Positions 36,055 through 45,217 of a stretch of DNA of 64,000 nt are shown one piece after another. Position 1 is the first letter of the stretch, and each line of letters begins with the position of its first letter. Below the pieces are notes generated by a model, which saw nothing but the letters and a program-made list of their open reading frames with translations, made no database searches and was not told the DNA's origin. Made by a program: the position numbers and the translations under genes. This stretch comes from Pirellulales bacterium (GTDB lineage: Bacteria > Planctomycetota > Planctomycetia > Pirellulales > Lacipirellulaceae): the NCBI GenBank assembly GCA_022448265.1, contig JAKVCC010000003.1, forward strand, positions 124,001 to 188,000, written 5' to 3'.

Positions 36055-36828
36055 TTACATATTAAGTTCGATCGTCACCGGCGCGTGGTCGCTGACGGCG
36101 AGTCCAGCCTGGCGATGGGTTCTCGAGTGGCAAAATTGCAGCCTGGCGGCAGAGTTAGCCAACATGTAGTCGATCCGCCAGCCCCGGTCTAGTTCGCGGG
36201 CACGGCCCCGATTGGACCACCAGGAGTAGGGGCCATCAATGTCGCCGACATCCTGACGTACCAAGTCGTGCCAGCCCGATTTGAGAAGCCGGCCAAACCA
36301 CTGCCGCTCATGGGGCAAGAATCCCGAGTTCTGCGAGTTTCCTTGGGCATAAAAGATGTCTTGTTCGGTATGTGCAATATTGAGGTCGCCGCCCAGAATC
36401 GAGGGCCCTGTGCGCTTGAGTTGTCGGGTGGCCCAGGGCCTGAAGCGGCGCATCCAGCGCTCTTTTTCGACCTGTCGTTCGGGACTGCTGGAGCCCGACG
36501 GCAAATAGGCACTGGCCACGTGCAGTTTGCCAACGCGAACAAGCGTCAAACGCCCTTCGGGGTCTGGATCGGTTGGGCCAAGCCCCGTGTGGAGGAGCTG
36601 GGATCTTTGGCGGGTCCACACGGCAGTGCCGGCGTATCCTTTTTTTTGGGCCGGATTCCAGTGTACCACCCAGCCCTCCGGCTCCGCCCATGGCTTGGGG
36701 AGCTGCTCGGGCATGGCTCGGACTTCTTGGAGCAACAGGATATCCGGGCGGATCGACGCCAACTCCTCGGCAAACCCCTTACGCAAAGCCGCGCGGAGTC
36801 CGTTGACATTCCAGGTGGTGATTCGCAT
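36055..36828 (-). CDS. xthA: exodeoxyribonuclease III / AP endonuclease
   Basis: DNA-repair nuclease of the exonuclease III family that cuts at abasic sites. 257 residues, normal length. Motifs: MRITTWNVNGLRAALRKG, LLLQEVRAMP (metal-binding Glu), GGDLNIAHTEQDIF (catalytic Asp and Asn), WRIDYMLAN and the C-terminal VSDHAPVTIEL (Asp-His pair). It lies on the opposite strand between the str and S10 operons, so it is transcribed against its neighbours and is probably a separate unit. Confidence 0.95.
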   Translation of the reverse strand: MRITTWNVNGLRAALRKGFAEELASIRPDILLLQEVRAMPEQLPKPWAEPEGWVVHWNPAQKKGYAGTAVWTRQRSQLLHTGLGPTDPDPEGRLTLVRVGKLHVASAYLPSGSSSPERQVEKERWMRRFRPWATRQLKRTGPSILGGDLNIAHTEQDIFYAQGNSQNSGFLPHERQWFGRLLKSGWHDLVRQDVGDIDGPYSWWSNRGRARELDRGWRIDYMLANSAARLQFCHSRTHRQAGLAVSDHAPVTIELNM

Positions 36829-36978
36829 CTTTTCGAAGACTCCGGCAGGTGTAGCGCCTGTGGCCCCTCAAGGAATGTAGCAGGCCACTCGCTGTAGGTA
36901 GCATAACGGCAGACTGAGCCCCGCCGCAAAGCCAGGCCCCCGCCGGCCCAATTATTTTCGCTGCGAACCCCTCAGCCA

Positions 36979-37007
36979 TTGACGCCACACGCAGATCGCC
37001 TTAAAAT
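36979..37007 (+). promoter_or_regulatory. promoter of the S10 operon
   Basis: TTGACG (36979-36984), 17-bp spacer, TAAAAT (37002-37007): one mismatch in each hexamer and ideal spacing. It would start transcription near 37014, about 93 bases before rpsJ. Confidence 0.7.
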
Positions 37008-37036
37008 CTGCGATTCGCCACTATTTTTCGTGGCGA
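36990..37036. promoter_or_regulatory. inverted repeats over the S10 promoter and leader
   Basis: CGCAGAT-9-ATCTGCG (36990-37012) spans the -10 hexamer, as an operator would. Directly after the predicted start, TCGCCAC-8-GTGGCGA (37015-37036) forms a leader hairpin with a U-rich loop. A wider pair, AGATCGCC (36993-37000) with GGCGATCT (37041-37048), overlaps both and would be exclusive of them. The arrangement suits control of the operon by repression or leader RNA folding; the regulator is unknown. Confidence 0.5.
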
Positions 37037-37106
37037 TTACGGCGATCTTTGAAACTTGGGTTCCAAGCGAGTAGTTAGGTTCCATTGGAGCAAACGGGGA
37101 GTTCAT

Positions 37107-37430
37107 GTGCCTGCGTCGAAGGAAGTAATTCGTATTCGGATGGAGGCGTACGACCACTCGGTCTTGGACCAGAGTGCCGCCGATATTATTGATACGGCGA
37201 AGCGGACCAATTCCGTTGTGCACGGCCCCATTCCCTTGCCGACACGCATCGAGCGATACACAGTGTTGTCAGGGCCTCATGTCGACAAGAAAGCGCGTCA
37301 ACAATTCGAAATTCGTACCCATAAACGGCTAATCGACATCGTCCAGGCCACGGCCAAAACGATCGAGGCGCTCAATAAGCTGAGTTTGCCTGCAGGGGTC
37401 GATATTAAAATAAAAGCCACCGCTGGTTAG
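37107..37430 (+). CDS. rpsJ: 30S ribosomal protein S10
   Basis: 107 residues; also the NusB partner in antitermination. Motifs: [57 protein letters not shown] placed the start at GTG 37107 because GGGGAG lies at the right distance and the family begins there; a TTG at 37056 would add an odd 17 residues. First gene of the S10-spc-alpha run. Confidence 0.95.
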   Translation: MPASKEVIRIRMEAYDHSVLDQSAADIIDTAKRTNSVVHGPIPLPTRIERYTVLSGPHVDKKARQQFEIRTHKRLIDIVQATAKTIEALNKLSLPAGVDIKIKATAG

Positions 37431-37673
37431 TTTGAGTCGTAATCGTGTGGTGATGTCGGACATTTTTGTCATGCCATGATTTGGGGCGGACAGAATTCCT
37501 GGCAAGACATAATTGAATCGTGTCGCGTCGAACCCTGTTTGGCGCTATTTGGTTTTAACACAATATCCAGTTCTAAGAGCGTTCGGTAAATTTGCTATGC
37601 AACGGAAGTTGCGTGGGTAAGCTTCGCAGTGGCGGATGTCTCCCGCGTTAACGAGATTAGCTATCGCAAACGG

Positions 37674-37693
37674 TCGGCGAGTCGAATCGCCGA
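37674..37693 (+). promoter_or_regulatory. hairpin upstream of rplC
   Basis: TCGGCGA-gtcgaa-TCGCCGA is a perfect 7-bp stem with a 6-base loop, ending 26 bases before the rplC start in an unusually long (289 bp) rpsJ-rplC spacer. It could affect rplC translation; no T-tract follows, so it is not a terminator. Confidence 0.35.
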
Positions 37694-37719
37694 AATCAGT
37701 CGTCGAAGGGTTGTAGGTA

Positions 37720-38508
37720 ATGGCTAGTAAAAGCAATGCCAGTGGCCAAAGTGGTGAAACACCAGGCGGGCCAAGCCATGTTGTCGGGATTCTGGGTCGC
37801 AAGGTAGGCATGACTCAGGTCTACGACGAGGCGGGCCAAGCGCTTCCCGTAACAGTGGTTGCTGCCGGCCCATGCGACGTGCTGCAAGTTCGTACCGCCC
37901 ATCGCGATGGCTATGATGCTGTTCAGCTAGGCTATCTCGACAAGCCCCGCCGTCTCGCCAGCCGTGCGCAGCGAGGCCAAGTTGCCAAGCTCGATGGCAA
38001 GCGGAGCAAGAAGCGGGCCGCTGCCGGGATTGAGCCTGTGCCCAAGGCCGGTTGTGAGCCGAAGCGATTTGTGCGGGAGATTCGCCCGCCCGACCCGGGG
38101 TTGACGGTTGGCTCCCAGGTAACGGTCGAGGCATTTGAGAGTGTCGTCGCGGTCGATGTGATCGCTACAAGCAAGGGGCGTGGCTTTTCGGGAGCCATGA
38201 AGCGACACAATTTTTCGGGACAGCGCGCGTCACACGGCGTGAAAAAGTGCCACCGTCATATGGGTGGCACCGGTTGCAGTGCCTATCCGGGCCGATTGTT
38301 CAAGGGCATCCGGATGCCGGGTCAATACGGTGCGAAGCGTTGTACGGTTCGCAATCAGATGTTGGTTCGGATTGACTCGGAAGAAAACCTGCTGATCATC
38401 GGCGGTGCGATTCCCGGGCCGAATGGCGGCTATGTCGTGGTGCAGCAAGCGAACAAGCTGGGGAGTGGAGTCCGGAAGCCTAAAGAAAAATCGAACGACA
38501 AGAAGTAA
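37720..38508 (+). CDS. rplC: 50S ribosomal protein L3
   Basis: Early-assembly protein near the peptidyl-transferase centre. 262 residues, about 50 more than E. coli, mainly an N-terminal Ser/Gly-rich stretch and a Lys-rich C-terminus. Motifs: ILGRKVGMTQVYDEAGQALPVTVV, SKGRGFSGAMKRHNFSGQRASHG and HMGGTGCSAYPGRLFKG. GAAGGG lies upstream of ATG 37720. Confidence 0.96.
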   Translation: MASKSNASGQSGETPGGPSHVVGILGRKVGMTQVYDEAGQALPVTVVAAGPCDVLQVRTAHRDGYDAVQLGYLDKPRRLASRAQRGQVAKLDGKRSKKRAAAGIEPVPKAGCEPKRFVREIRPPDPGLTVGSQVTVEAFESVVAVDVIATSKGRGFSGAMKRHNFSGQRASHGVKKCHRHMGGTGCSAYPGRLFKGIRMPGQYGAKRCTVRNQMLVRIDSEENLLIIGGAIPGPNGGYVVVQQANKLGSGVRKPKEKSNDKK

Positions 38509-38561
38509 AGACAAGGTCTGATCCAAATCCGGCAGGCCGGCGCATACGCCTTGAGAAAAAA

Positions 38562-39221
38562 ATGCCAAAACTAACGGTCCACGACGCGAAGGGGAAAAAG
38601 GTTGGCACCTATACCATCGAGCCAGCAGATCTAGCTCCGCGCATCAACAAGCAGCTCTTGCACGATGCGGTTGTGATGTACCAGGCCAACAGGCGTCAGG
38701 GATCGCATCAGACCAAGTCGCGCTCACAAGTTTCTGGTACAACCAAGAAGATGTACCGGCAAAAGGGCACGGGCAATGCTCGAGCCGGTTCTAAGCGGAG
38801 CGGCATACGTTGTGGCGGTGGGCACATTCATGCTATTCGTAATCGCGACTACTCCTACGCACTTCCCCGCAAGGCGCTGCAATTGGCGGCGCGGATGGCA
38901 ATTGCCTCCAAGATTCGCGATAACGAATTGACGCTGATCGATAAGCTCGATTTCGACAAGCCGAAAACCAAGGAGATGGCTGGTATTTTGCAGCAATTGG
39001 GCTGTGATGGTGAGTCGTTGCTGATTGCGACGGCAGGAAACACGCCAAATGTCTACAAGAGTGCCCGCAACATCCATCAGGTGTCCGTGTCGTCGGCTGC
39101 GGAGTTGAATGCATTGACTGTGCTGTCCTCGCGTCGATTGTTGATTACTCCAGAGTCGTTGGACGAAATCAAAGAGCGTGCATCGTCAGCCCGAACATGT
39201 TCTCGTGGAGCGGGCAAGTAA
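38562..39221 (+). CDS. rplD: 50S ribosomal protein L4
   Basis: Exit-tunnel protein that in E. coli also represses the S10 operon. 219 residues. The tunnel loop is recognisable: RQGSHQTKSRSQVSGTTKK and YRQKGTGNARAGSKRSGIRCGGG. SYALPRKALQLAARMAIASK and LTVLSSRRLLITPESL follow. It lies 53 bp after rplC. Confidence 0.96.
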   Translation: MPKLTVHDAKGKKVGTYTIEPADLAPRINKQLLHDAVVMYQANRRQGSHQTKSRSQVSGTTKKMYRQKGTGNARAGSKRSGIRCGGGHIHAIRNRDYSYALPRKALQLAARMAIASKIRDNELTLIDKLDFDKPKTKEMAGILQQLGCDGESLLIATAGNTPNVYKSARNIHQVSVSSAAELNALTVLSSRRLLITPESLDEIKERASSARTCSRGAGK

Positions 39222-39234
39222 AGCCTGAATCGTC

Positions 39235-39549
39235 ATGCCTCGGCACATACCACAAAAGACGAGCGTCCAACTTGAGCCGCACCAAGTGATTATCAAGCCC
39301 TTGTTGTCGGAAAAGGGAATTCACCGCTCGACGCGCTGCAATGCTTACGCCTTTCAAGTCAGTTGCTTGGCCACCAAAACAGATGTACATCGCGCCGTTG
39401 AAGAGTTGTTTGATGTGAAGGTAGAAAAAGTACGCACGCAGAATCGGCGGGGAAAGCCGCGCCGTACCAAGATGCGATTTGGCTATACGCAGAGTTGGAA
39501 GAAGGCGATCGTGACGCTGGATCCCGAGCACCATATTGAGTTGTTTTAG
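39235..39549 (+). CDS. rplW: 50S ribosomal protein L23
   Basis: Docking site for trigger factor and SRP at the tunnel exit. 104 residues. Motifs: HQVIIKPLLSEKGIHRSTRCNAYAFQV, VEELFDVKVEKVRTQNRRGKPRRT. It starts 13 bp after rplD, so translation is probably coupled. Confidence 0.95.
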   Translation: MPRHIPQKTSVQLEPHQVIIKPLLSEKGIHRSTRCNAYAFQVSCLATKTDVHRAVEELFDVKVEKVRTQNRRGKPRRTKMRFGYTQSWKKAIVTLDPEHHIELF

Positions 39550-39692
39550 AAGTGAAGCGAGTTTTTCGAGTTGTGAGGCGAGAGTTCCATTGCTCTCGGT
39601 AAGCGACTCCAATTTAGAAAGGCGAGAGTTGTGAGTTTTGACCCGCGAGCTTAGCTGCTCGCACATCAGAACTCGCGCCGCGCAACGGACCC

Positions 39693-40556
39693 ATGGGTAT
39701 TCGAAAGTACAAACCGGTGACGCCTGGTCGGCGCGATGCGACGGTGAGCGATTTCGCGGAACTTACACCAGGGGCCAAGGTGGAGAAGTCGTTGTTGCGC
39801 CCGATTGTCAAAACGGGGGGGCGTAATAACCAGGGGAAGATAACCGTTCGCCATCGAGGCGGTGGCCACAAGCGGCGCCTGCGATTGATCGATTTTCGCC
39901 GCAATAAAGACGGCATTCCTGCCACAGTCGATTCGATACAGTACGATCCTAATCGGTCGGCGCGGATTGCACTGCTTCACTATGCCGATGGCGAGAAGCG
40001 TTACATCGTGGCTCCTGATGGGCTCAAGAAGGGTGATGTGGTGCAAAGTGGCGCCGAGGCGCCGGCAAAGCTAGGCAATTGCTTGCCGCTGGCCAAGATG
40101 CCCTTGGGGACGACGGTTTTTAACATTGAAATGCGGGAAGGGCGGGGAGGAGTGCTTTGCCGGAGTGCCGGTACCAGTGCAACCTTAATGGCCCGAGAGG
40201 CGGATTGGGCACAAATTTCCCTGCCCAGTGGCGAAATCCGACGCATACCCTCTGCGTGTCGTGCCACAGTGGGGCGCGCGAGCAATGTCGATCATGGCGC
40301 TGTGGTGCTGGGTAAAGCTGGACGTAAGCGTTGGTTGGGGCGCCGGCCTCATGTCCGCGGTACGGCGATGAATCCTGTCGATCATCCACATGGAGGCGGT
40401 GAGGGTCGCACGAAGGGCGGCCGCCATCCAGTCAGTCCCGAGGGGAAGAGTGCCAAGGGCGGCGCCACGCGCCAGCGGCGTAAGGCATCGAACAAGGCGA
40501 TCGTTCGACGTCGTCGCAGTAAGCGTTATGGACAATTGAAGCTAGTCAAGAAATAA
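39693..40556 (+). CDS. rplB: 50S ribosomal protein L2
   Basis: Central rRNA-binding protein needed for peptidyl transfer. 287 residues, slightly longer than usual. Motifs: [41 protein letters not shown], and the conserved C-terminal histidine loop in [18 protein letters not shown]. The 143-bp spacer before it holds direct repeats of GGCGAGAGTT. No Shine-Dalgarno is visible before the ATG. Confidence 0.97.
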   Translation: MGIRKYKPVTPGRRDATVSDFAELTPGAKVEKSLLRPIVKTGGRNNQGKITVRHRGGGHKRRLRLIDFRRNKDGIPATVDSIQYDPNRSARIALLHYADGEKRYIVAPDGLKKGDVVQSGAEAPAKLGNCLPLAKMPLGTTVFNIEMREGRGGVLCRSAGTSATLMAREADWAQISLPSGEIRRIPSACRATVGRASNVDHGAVVLGKAGRKRWLGRRPHVRGTAMNPVDHPHGGGEGRTKGGRHPVSPEGKSAKGGATRQRRKASNKAIVRRRRSKRYGQLKLVKK

Positions 40557-40626
40557 GAGTCCCGTCGACTGTTGGCTCAAGCCGAAAGCCGATCCCCCCA
40601 AGCCAAAAAACTGAAAGCCATACCCT

Positions 40627-40893
40627 ATGGGACGCTCACTAAAAAAAGGGCCGTACGTCGACCCCAAGCTGTATACCAAAGTCGAAAGGCAAAACGAAAC
40701 GGGTTACAAGGATCCGATTACAACCTGGGCCCGCGCCTGCACCATTGTTCCTGAGTTTGTTGGTCATACTTTTATGGTCCACAATGGCAAAGCGCACCTC
40801 AAGGTCTTTGTCACCGAAGACATGGTAGGGCACAAGCTGGGCGAGTTTTCGCCTACGCGAAACTTTCGCGGCCACGGCGGTAAGGGAAAGTAG
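40627..40893 (+). CDS. rpsS: 30S ribosomal protein S19
   Basis: Head protein of the 30S subunit, contacting the A-site finger and S13. 88 residues, normal length. Motifs: [38 protein letters not shown] and [24 protein letters not shown]. No clear Shine-Dalgarno; the 70-bp spacer is a run of AAGCC-like words. Confidence 0.96.
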   Translation: MGRSLKKGPYVDPKLYTKVERQNETGYKDPITTWARACTIVPEFVGHTFMVHNGKAHLKVFVTEDMVGHKLGEFSPTRNFRGHGGKGK

Positions 40894-40997
40894 CATAGTC
40901 CCAAGTAGTGATTCACTTAACTTCCCCAAAACGCAATTGGATTTTGGCAGCCGGCATTTACTAACTGGAAACTTAAACCTCACACCTCGCAACTCAA

Positions 40998-41324
40998 ATG
41001 GCCTATTCCGCTACGCATCGACATGCCCGCATCAGTGCGACCAAAGTTCGGCCGATCGCCGACTTGATTCGTGGCGAGAAGGTTGATGATGCCCTGGCAA
41101 TTTTGCGATATCAACCGCAGCGCGGCGCGCGTATGTTAGAAAAAGTGCTGAAAAGCGCCTTGGGTAATGCCGAAGACCAAAGGGCTCCTAACTTGGCTGG
41201 ATTGCGGGTGGTCGATGCGCGTGTCGATGGAGGGCCAATGTTTAAGCGTGTTCGGCCTCGCGCCCGGGGGATGGCACACATTATCAAGAAGCGTTTTTCC
41301 CACATTATAGTTTCGATCGAATAG
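40998..41324 (+). CDS. rplV: 50S ribosomal protein L22
   Basis: Tunnel protein of 108 residues. Motifs: RHARISATKVRPIADLIRGEKVDDALAIL, LEKVLKSALGNAED, and the beta-hairpin that lines the tunnel with FKRVRPRARGMAHIIKKRFSHI. It starts 104 bp after rpsS without a clear ribosome-binding site. Confidence 0.96.
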   Translation: MAYSATHRHARISATKVRPIADLIRGEKVDDALAILRYQPQRGARMLEKVLKSALGNAEDQRAPNLAGLRVVDARVDGGPMFKRVRPRARGMAHIIKKRFSHIIVSIE

Positions 41325-41433
41325 GAGTTGGTTCCAGGTTATCGAACAATTGGAAGCTCGGCTTGGGGTGGAAGGACAAGTTCTTCTGCCTGGCGCCGAC
41401 AGCCGCCAGTTGATAGCCGGCAGCCTCATTACG

Positions 41434-42129
41434 ATGGGTCAAAAAGTCAATCCTATTGGTTTCCGAACGGGCATTATGCTTGGCTGGAAGAGCCGCTGGT
41501 ATGCTCCCAAGAAAGAGTTTGCGGAGCTGTTGGTCGAAGACCAGAAGATTCGGAAATACGCACATACAAAATATAAGTTTGCTGGCATTGCTAAGGTAGA
41601 AATTGAGCGTACGCGAGACGAAGTCAAGGTCATTCTGTTTGCTGCTAGGCCTGGCGTGATTATTGGTCGCAAAGGTCAGGAAGTCGAGCAACTGCAGGAC
41701 GAATTGCAATCGCTGGTTGGACGTCGGATCAACATTAAGATTGAGGAGATTTCCAATCCGAATCTGCAGGCACAGTTGGTGGCGGAAGATGTCGCAGAGC
41801 AATTGTCCAAGCGCTCTAGTTTTCGCCGCACGATGAAACGCTCCATGGAGCAATGTATGGAGGCGGGGGCCAAGGGGATTAAGATCCAATTGGCCGGACG
41901 TCTGGGCGGTTCCGAAATGGCTCGCCGCGAAAAACAAATAACTGGATCGATTCCGCTAAGCACATTGCGCGCGAAAATTGACTACGGTTTTGTGGAGGCC
42001 AAGACTGCCCAGGGGCACCTCGGCGTCCAGGTTTGGATCAATCAAGGTATGTACGAGGACGAGATCGATGGCGCTGATGCCCAAGAGGGTCAAGCACAGA
42101 AAAAGCCAAAGAGGTCGTATAAGAGGTAA
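41434..42129 (+). CDS. rpsC: 30S ribosomal protein S3
   Basis: mRNA-entry helicase protein of 231 residues from ATG 41434 (MGQKVNPIGFRTGIMLGWKSRW). An upstream in-frame start at 41350 adds residues foreign to the family. The KH domain includes ARPGVIIGRKGQEVEQL; the C-terminal domain has AGAKGIKIQLAGRLGGSEMARREK and TAQGHLGVQVWI. The tail after this is short, acidic then basic (EDEIDGADAQEG, KKPKRSYKR). Its last 62 bases overlap the start of rplP in another frame. Confidence 0.96.
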   Translation: MGQKVNPIGFRTGIMLGWKSRWYAPKKEFAELLVEDQKIRKYAHTKYKFAGIAKVEIERTRDEVKVILFAARPGVIIGRKGQEVEQLQDELQSLVGRRINIKIEEISNPNLQAQLVAEDVAEQLSKRSSFRRTMKRSMEQCMEAGAKGIKIQLAGRLGGSEMARREKQITGSIPLSTLRAKIDYGFVEAKTAQGHLGVQVWINQGMYEDEIDGADAQEGQAQKKPKRSYKR

Positions 42130-42478
42130 CGCGACCCGCGGCAATCGTGTCGTCTTTGGCGACTTTGGATTGCAGGCCTTGGAGGGCGGGTGGATCAGTG
42201 CCGCAACGATCGAGGCAGGGCGAATTGCCGCGCAGCAGCACATTCGCGGCGAAGGAAGGCTTTATATCCGCATGTTTCCGCACAAGTCGATTACATCGAT
42301 CCCGTTGGAAACACGGATGGGTAAAGGCAAGGGGGAACCTGATTACTGGGCGGCAACTGTTCGTCCCGGAACGATTTTGTACGAACTGGCCGGCGTAACC
42401 GAAGAGCAGGCGAAGATTTGCTTTGCACGCCTCGCCCACAAGATGCCGGTTGGAGTTCGATTGGTTAAACGAAAGTAA
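42068..42478 (+). CDS. rplP: 50S ribosomal protein L16
   Basis: Binds near the A site and organises helix 38. 137 residues, normal length, if started at ATG 42068 (MALMPKRVKHRK); ATG 42077 is the alternative. Motifs: RGRIRGNATRGNRVVFGDFGLQALEGGWI, RIAAQQHIRGEGRLYIRMFPHKS and TRMGKGKGEPDYWAATVRPG. Either start lies inside rpsC, an overlap of 53-62 bases that is long for ribosomal genes. No other start would keep the conserved N-terminus. Confidence 0.93.
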   Translation: MALMPKRVKHRKSQRGRIRGNATRGNRVVFGDFGLQALEGGWISAATIEAGRIAAQQHIRGEGRLYIRMFPHKSITSIPLETRMGKGKGEPDYWAATVRPGTILYELAGVTEEQAKICFARLAHKMPVGVRLVKRK

Positions 42479-42517
42479 GGTTGGCCATCGGAGATGGCCG
42501 TAAGCGGAATTGATAGC

Positions 42518-42730
42518 ATGACAAAAGCAGCCGAGTTGCGTGAAATGAGCGACGAGCAATTGCAGCTTACACTCAAAGAGGCAGCCGAGAATTTGTTCCG
42601 TTTTCATATCCAAGCCCAGACGGATCGTTTGGATGCCCCCAGCGAGTTGCGCAGGCAACGGAGGCTTGTGGCACGAGTAAAGACAATCCAGACAGAACGG
42701 TCAAAAGAGGCCGCGACAGCAGATGTGTAA
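42518..42730 (+). CDS. rpmC: 50S ribosomal protein L29
   Basis: Small helical-hairpin protein beside L23 at the tunnel exit. 70 residues from ATG 42518: MTKAAELREMSDEQLQLTLKE, ENLFRFHIQAQTDRLDAPSELRRQRRLVARVKTI (shown in two parts of the hairpin). AGCGGA lies upstream; the ATG at 42494 is eight codons earlier and less likely. Follows rplP after 39 bp. Confidence 0.92.
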   Translation: MTKAAELREMSDEQLQLTLKEAAENLFRFHIQAQTDRLDAPSELRRQRRLVARVKTIQTERSKEAATADV

Positions 42731-42876
42731 CGGGCGATCGGCTATTTGCCATGTAGGGTCGTCCGTTAGAGGAGTGGCGCAGTGCCTGGTAGCTCGGGCG
42801 GAAGCCCGACGCTTGAACTTTGAAGCCTGAAGCTTGTTTTTGAAACTCGCAATCCGAAACACGAAACCTCGGTACC

Positions 42877-43191
42877 ATGCCCAAAAAACAACTTATTGGC
42901 ATTGTGGCCAGTGACAAGATGGACAAGTCGCGTCGCGTGGAAATCGATCGCTTGGTGAAGCACACCAAGTATGGAAAGTACATTAAACGCCGGACCGTGT
43001 GCCATGTCCATGATGAGAACAACGTGTCGCACGTTGGCGACACTGTGGAGATCGTCGAGTGCCCGCCGCGATCCAAGACCAAACGTTGGGACTTAATCCG
43101 CGTGGTTTCCAAGAGCCGGCTGGTTGATATTGCCGCAATGCGGGCCGCTGCCAAGGAGGAACCGGCCAGCGAAACTGAGGTAAAAGACTGA
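42877..43191 (+). CDS. rpsQ: 30S ribosomal protein S17
   Basis: Primary 16S-binding protein, OB fold. 104 residues, with a longer C-terminal tail than E. coli (84). Motifs: [33 protein letters not shown] (start of the fold) and [22 protein letters not shown]. The 146-bp spacer before it is filled with GAAAC and GAAGC words and has no Shine-Dalgarno. Confidence 0.94.
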   Translation: MPKKQLIGIVASDKMDKSRRVEIDRLVKHTKYGKYIKRRTVCHVHDENNVSHVGDTVEIVECPPRSKTKRWDLIRVVSKSRLVDIAAMRAAAKEEPASETEVKD

Positions 43192-43274
43192 TCGCATCGC
43201 GCGAACACGGCTAACTGCATTGCAGTAGTGAGAGTGGAGCAACAAAGAGCACCTAATAGGCTTGAGGCAGGACG

Positions 43275-43643
43275 ATGATTCAAATGCAAAGCCGCTTGGC
43301 GGTAGCCGATAACACGGGTGCTAAGGAAGTGATGTGCATCAAGGTATTGGGCGGTAGCCATCGTCGATTTGCACGGGTTGGTGACATTATTGTATGTAGT
43401 GTCAAGAGCGTGATACCGGGCAGCGAGGTAAAGAAAAAAGCTGTGGTTCGCGGCGTGATCGTGCGGGTCAAGGCTCCCACGCGGCGATCGGATGGCAGCT
43501 ATGTTCGGTTTGATACGAATGCGATCGTGCTGATCGACAAGGACAACAATCCGCGTGGCACTCGCATTTTTGGTGCGGTTGCCCGCGAGTTGCGGGAACG
43601 GAAGTTTATGAAAATCGTTAGCTTGGCTAACGAGGTCGTATAA
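43275..43643 (+). CDS. rplN: 50S ribosomal protein L14
   Basis: Interface protein, binding site of RsfS and contact of L19. 122 residues, normal length. Motifs: [28 protein letters not shown] and [40 protein letters not shown] precedes the ATG. Confidence 0.97.
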   Translation: MIQMQSRLAVADNTGAKEVMCIKVLGGSHRRFARVGDIIVCSVKSVIPGSEVKKKAVVRGVIVRVKAPTRRSDGSYVRFDTNAIVLIDKDNNPRGTRIFGAVARELRERKFMKIVSLANEVV

Positions 43644-43792
43644 GGAGAATGACGAAACACCAATAGCATATGAGTGTGGGCAGTCCGGCGCGATCTCAGG
43701 CGAGGTCGTCCGAATGTCGAAGCTTCCGCTTTTGCATTTTGATTTAACGCACGCCAGTCATGTGTTGTTTGTTTAGAGTTATTTGCACAGCC

Positions 43793-44140
43793 ATGCTAAT
43801 TCGCACAGGGGATACTGTTGAAGTTATCGCGGGCGCTGATCAGGGTACCAAGAGCCGTGTTATTCAGGTTGATCGGGAGAATCGCAAGGCTTTGGTGGAG
43901 AACGTCAACCGGGTTTACAAACACGTAAAACGCAGCCAGAAGCATCCGCAGGGCGGTCGATTGAGCAAAGAAATGCCGATTCAGCTTTCCAATGTGATGT
44001 ACATCTGCGAGTCGTGCGGTGTGCGATCTAGGTTGGGTGCTCGTTTTACAGATGAAGGCGCCAAAGAGCGATATTGTAAGAAATGTAGCGCGAGCGCTGG
44101 CGAGATCGCCCCGGCCCGCGCGGCGCGCGCAAACAAATAA
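43793..44140 (+). CDS. rplX: 50S ribosomal protein L24 with zinc-ribbon C-terminus
   Basis: Assembly initiator with a KOW motif (RTGDTVEVIAGADQGTKSRVI). 115 residues from ATG 43793; an earlier in-frame start adds unlikely residues. The C-terminal part has CESCG and, 20 residues on, CKKC, a four-cysteine zinc ribbon found in some bacterial L24 proteins and absent from E. coli. The 149-bp spacer before it shows no promoter or ribosome-binding site that I could place. Confidence 0.93.
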   Translation: MLIRTGDTVEVIAGADQGTKSRVIQVDRENRKALVENVNRVYKHVKRSQKHPQGGRLSKEMPIQLSNVMYICESCGVRSRLGARFTDEGAKERYCKKCSASAGEIAPARAARANK

Positions 44141-44251
44141 AGGAAAGGCTGGGGGGGGTATTGTGCCGCAGGGAGTCGGCCACGAACGCCCCGCTCGTCC
44201 GGTCCAGAAGATATCCGACAGCTGAAAGCGAAAGTGAAAGCCTAAATCACG

Positions 44252-44809
44252 ATGACGCCTCGACTCAAAGAACGTTACGAAAAAGAAATATTGCCCCAGT
44301 TGGCTGAGAAGCTTGGGCGCAAGAATTACTTGTCGCTACCGAAGCTAGAAAAGATAGTGGTTAGTATGGGCGTGGGCAGTGCGATTGCTGACAAAAAGCA
44401 CATGGAAGACGCGACTGCGGCGCTGGCAGAGATCACTGGCCAAAAGCCCACGATATGCAAGGCTCGAAAATCAGTTGCGAATTTTAAGTTGCGCGCTGGG
44501 TTAGCAATCGGCTGCAAAGTGACCCTTCGTGGCGAAAGAATGTATGAGTTCTTGGACCGTTTGATTTCGATGGCCCTGCCGCGTGTGCGTGATTTTCGCG
44601 GTTTGAATCCGAGGGCATTTGACCGTCGGGGGAATTACAGCCTGGGGCTCAATGAGCAGTTGGTATTCCCGGAATTGAATCCAGATAAGTACAGTCGTGT
44701 GCAAGGGATGAATATTGCAGTTTGCTGTTCTGGCGATTCGGACGACGAGTCGCGGGAATTGTTGCGTGGCCTTGGCATGCCGTTTCGTTCAGAGGATTCC
44801 GAGAAGTAG
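44252..44809 (+). CDS. rplE: 50S ribosomal protein L5
   Basis: 5S rRNA-binding protein that touches P-site tRNA. 185 residues, normal length. Motifs: LPKLEKIVVSMGVG, TGQKPTICKARKSVANFKLRAGLAIGCKVTLRG and RRGNYSLGLNEQLVFPEL. Starts 111 bp after rplX. Confidence 0.96.
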   Translation: MTPRLKERYEKEILPQLAEKLGRKNYLSLPKLEKIVVSMGVGSAIADKKHMEDATAALAEITGQKPTICKARKSVANFKLRAGLAIGCKVTLRGERMYEFLDRLISMALPRVRDFRGLNPRAFDRRGNYSLGLNEQLVFPELNPDKYSRVQGMNIAVCCSGDSDDESRELLRGLGMPFRSEDSEK

Positions 44810-45031
44810 TTCAAGGGTCGTCGGGGGTAAATGTAGCAGTAGGGACGCCTAACAGACCCAACAGCAGAAGAGTTAATAGGTCGCAGCTCAAAAGACACAT
44901 GGGGACGGAAAATCGCTAATTGCTAACGTCAATATTTGAAGCGTTACGAGGTTGTTTAGTTGAAAATCCGAAACCAAAAAAGAGACTTCCATTTTAGCGG
45001 TGGTCGTTAATCGAAAGGATGAACCGGTCAG

Positions 45032-45217
45032 GTGGCTAGCAAATCAAAAATTGCGAAGGCGGCAAAAAAGCCGAAGTACTCGACTCGGCAGGAGTCGCGA
45101 TGCCAGATTTGTGGGCGGCCGCGGGCGGTCTACCGAAAGTTCGGTATTTGCCGGATATGTTTTCGCAGCCTGGCCGACAAGGGCCTAATTCCGGGTGTTA
45201 AGAAAGCCAGTTGGTAA
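45032..45217 (+). CDS. rpsN: 30S ribosomal protein S14, zinc-binding type
   Basis: 61 residues, the short zinc form. Two CxxC pairs (CQIC and CRIC) lie in [26 protein letters not shown], followed by the usual [11 protein letters not shown] end. GTG start at 45032 ([15 protein letters not shown]). The 222-bp gap before it shows no other gene. Confidence 0.95.
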   Translation: MASKSKIAKAAKKPKYSTRQESRCQICGRPRAVYRKFGICRICFRSLADKGLIPGVKKASW

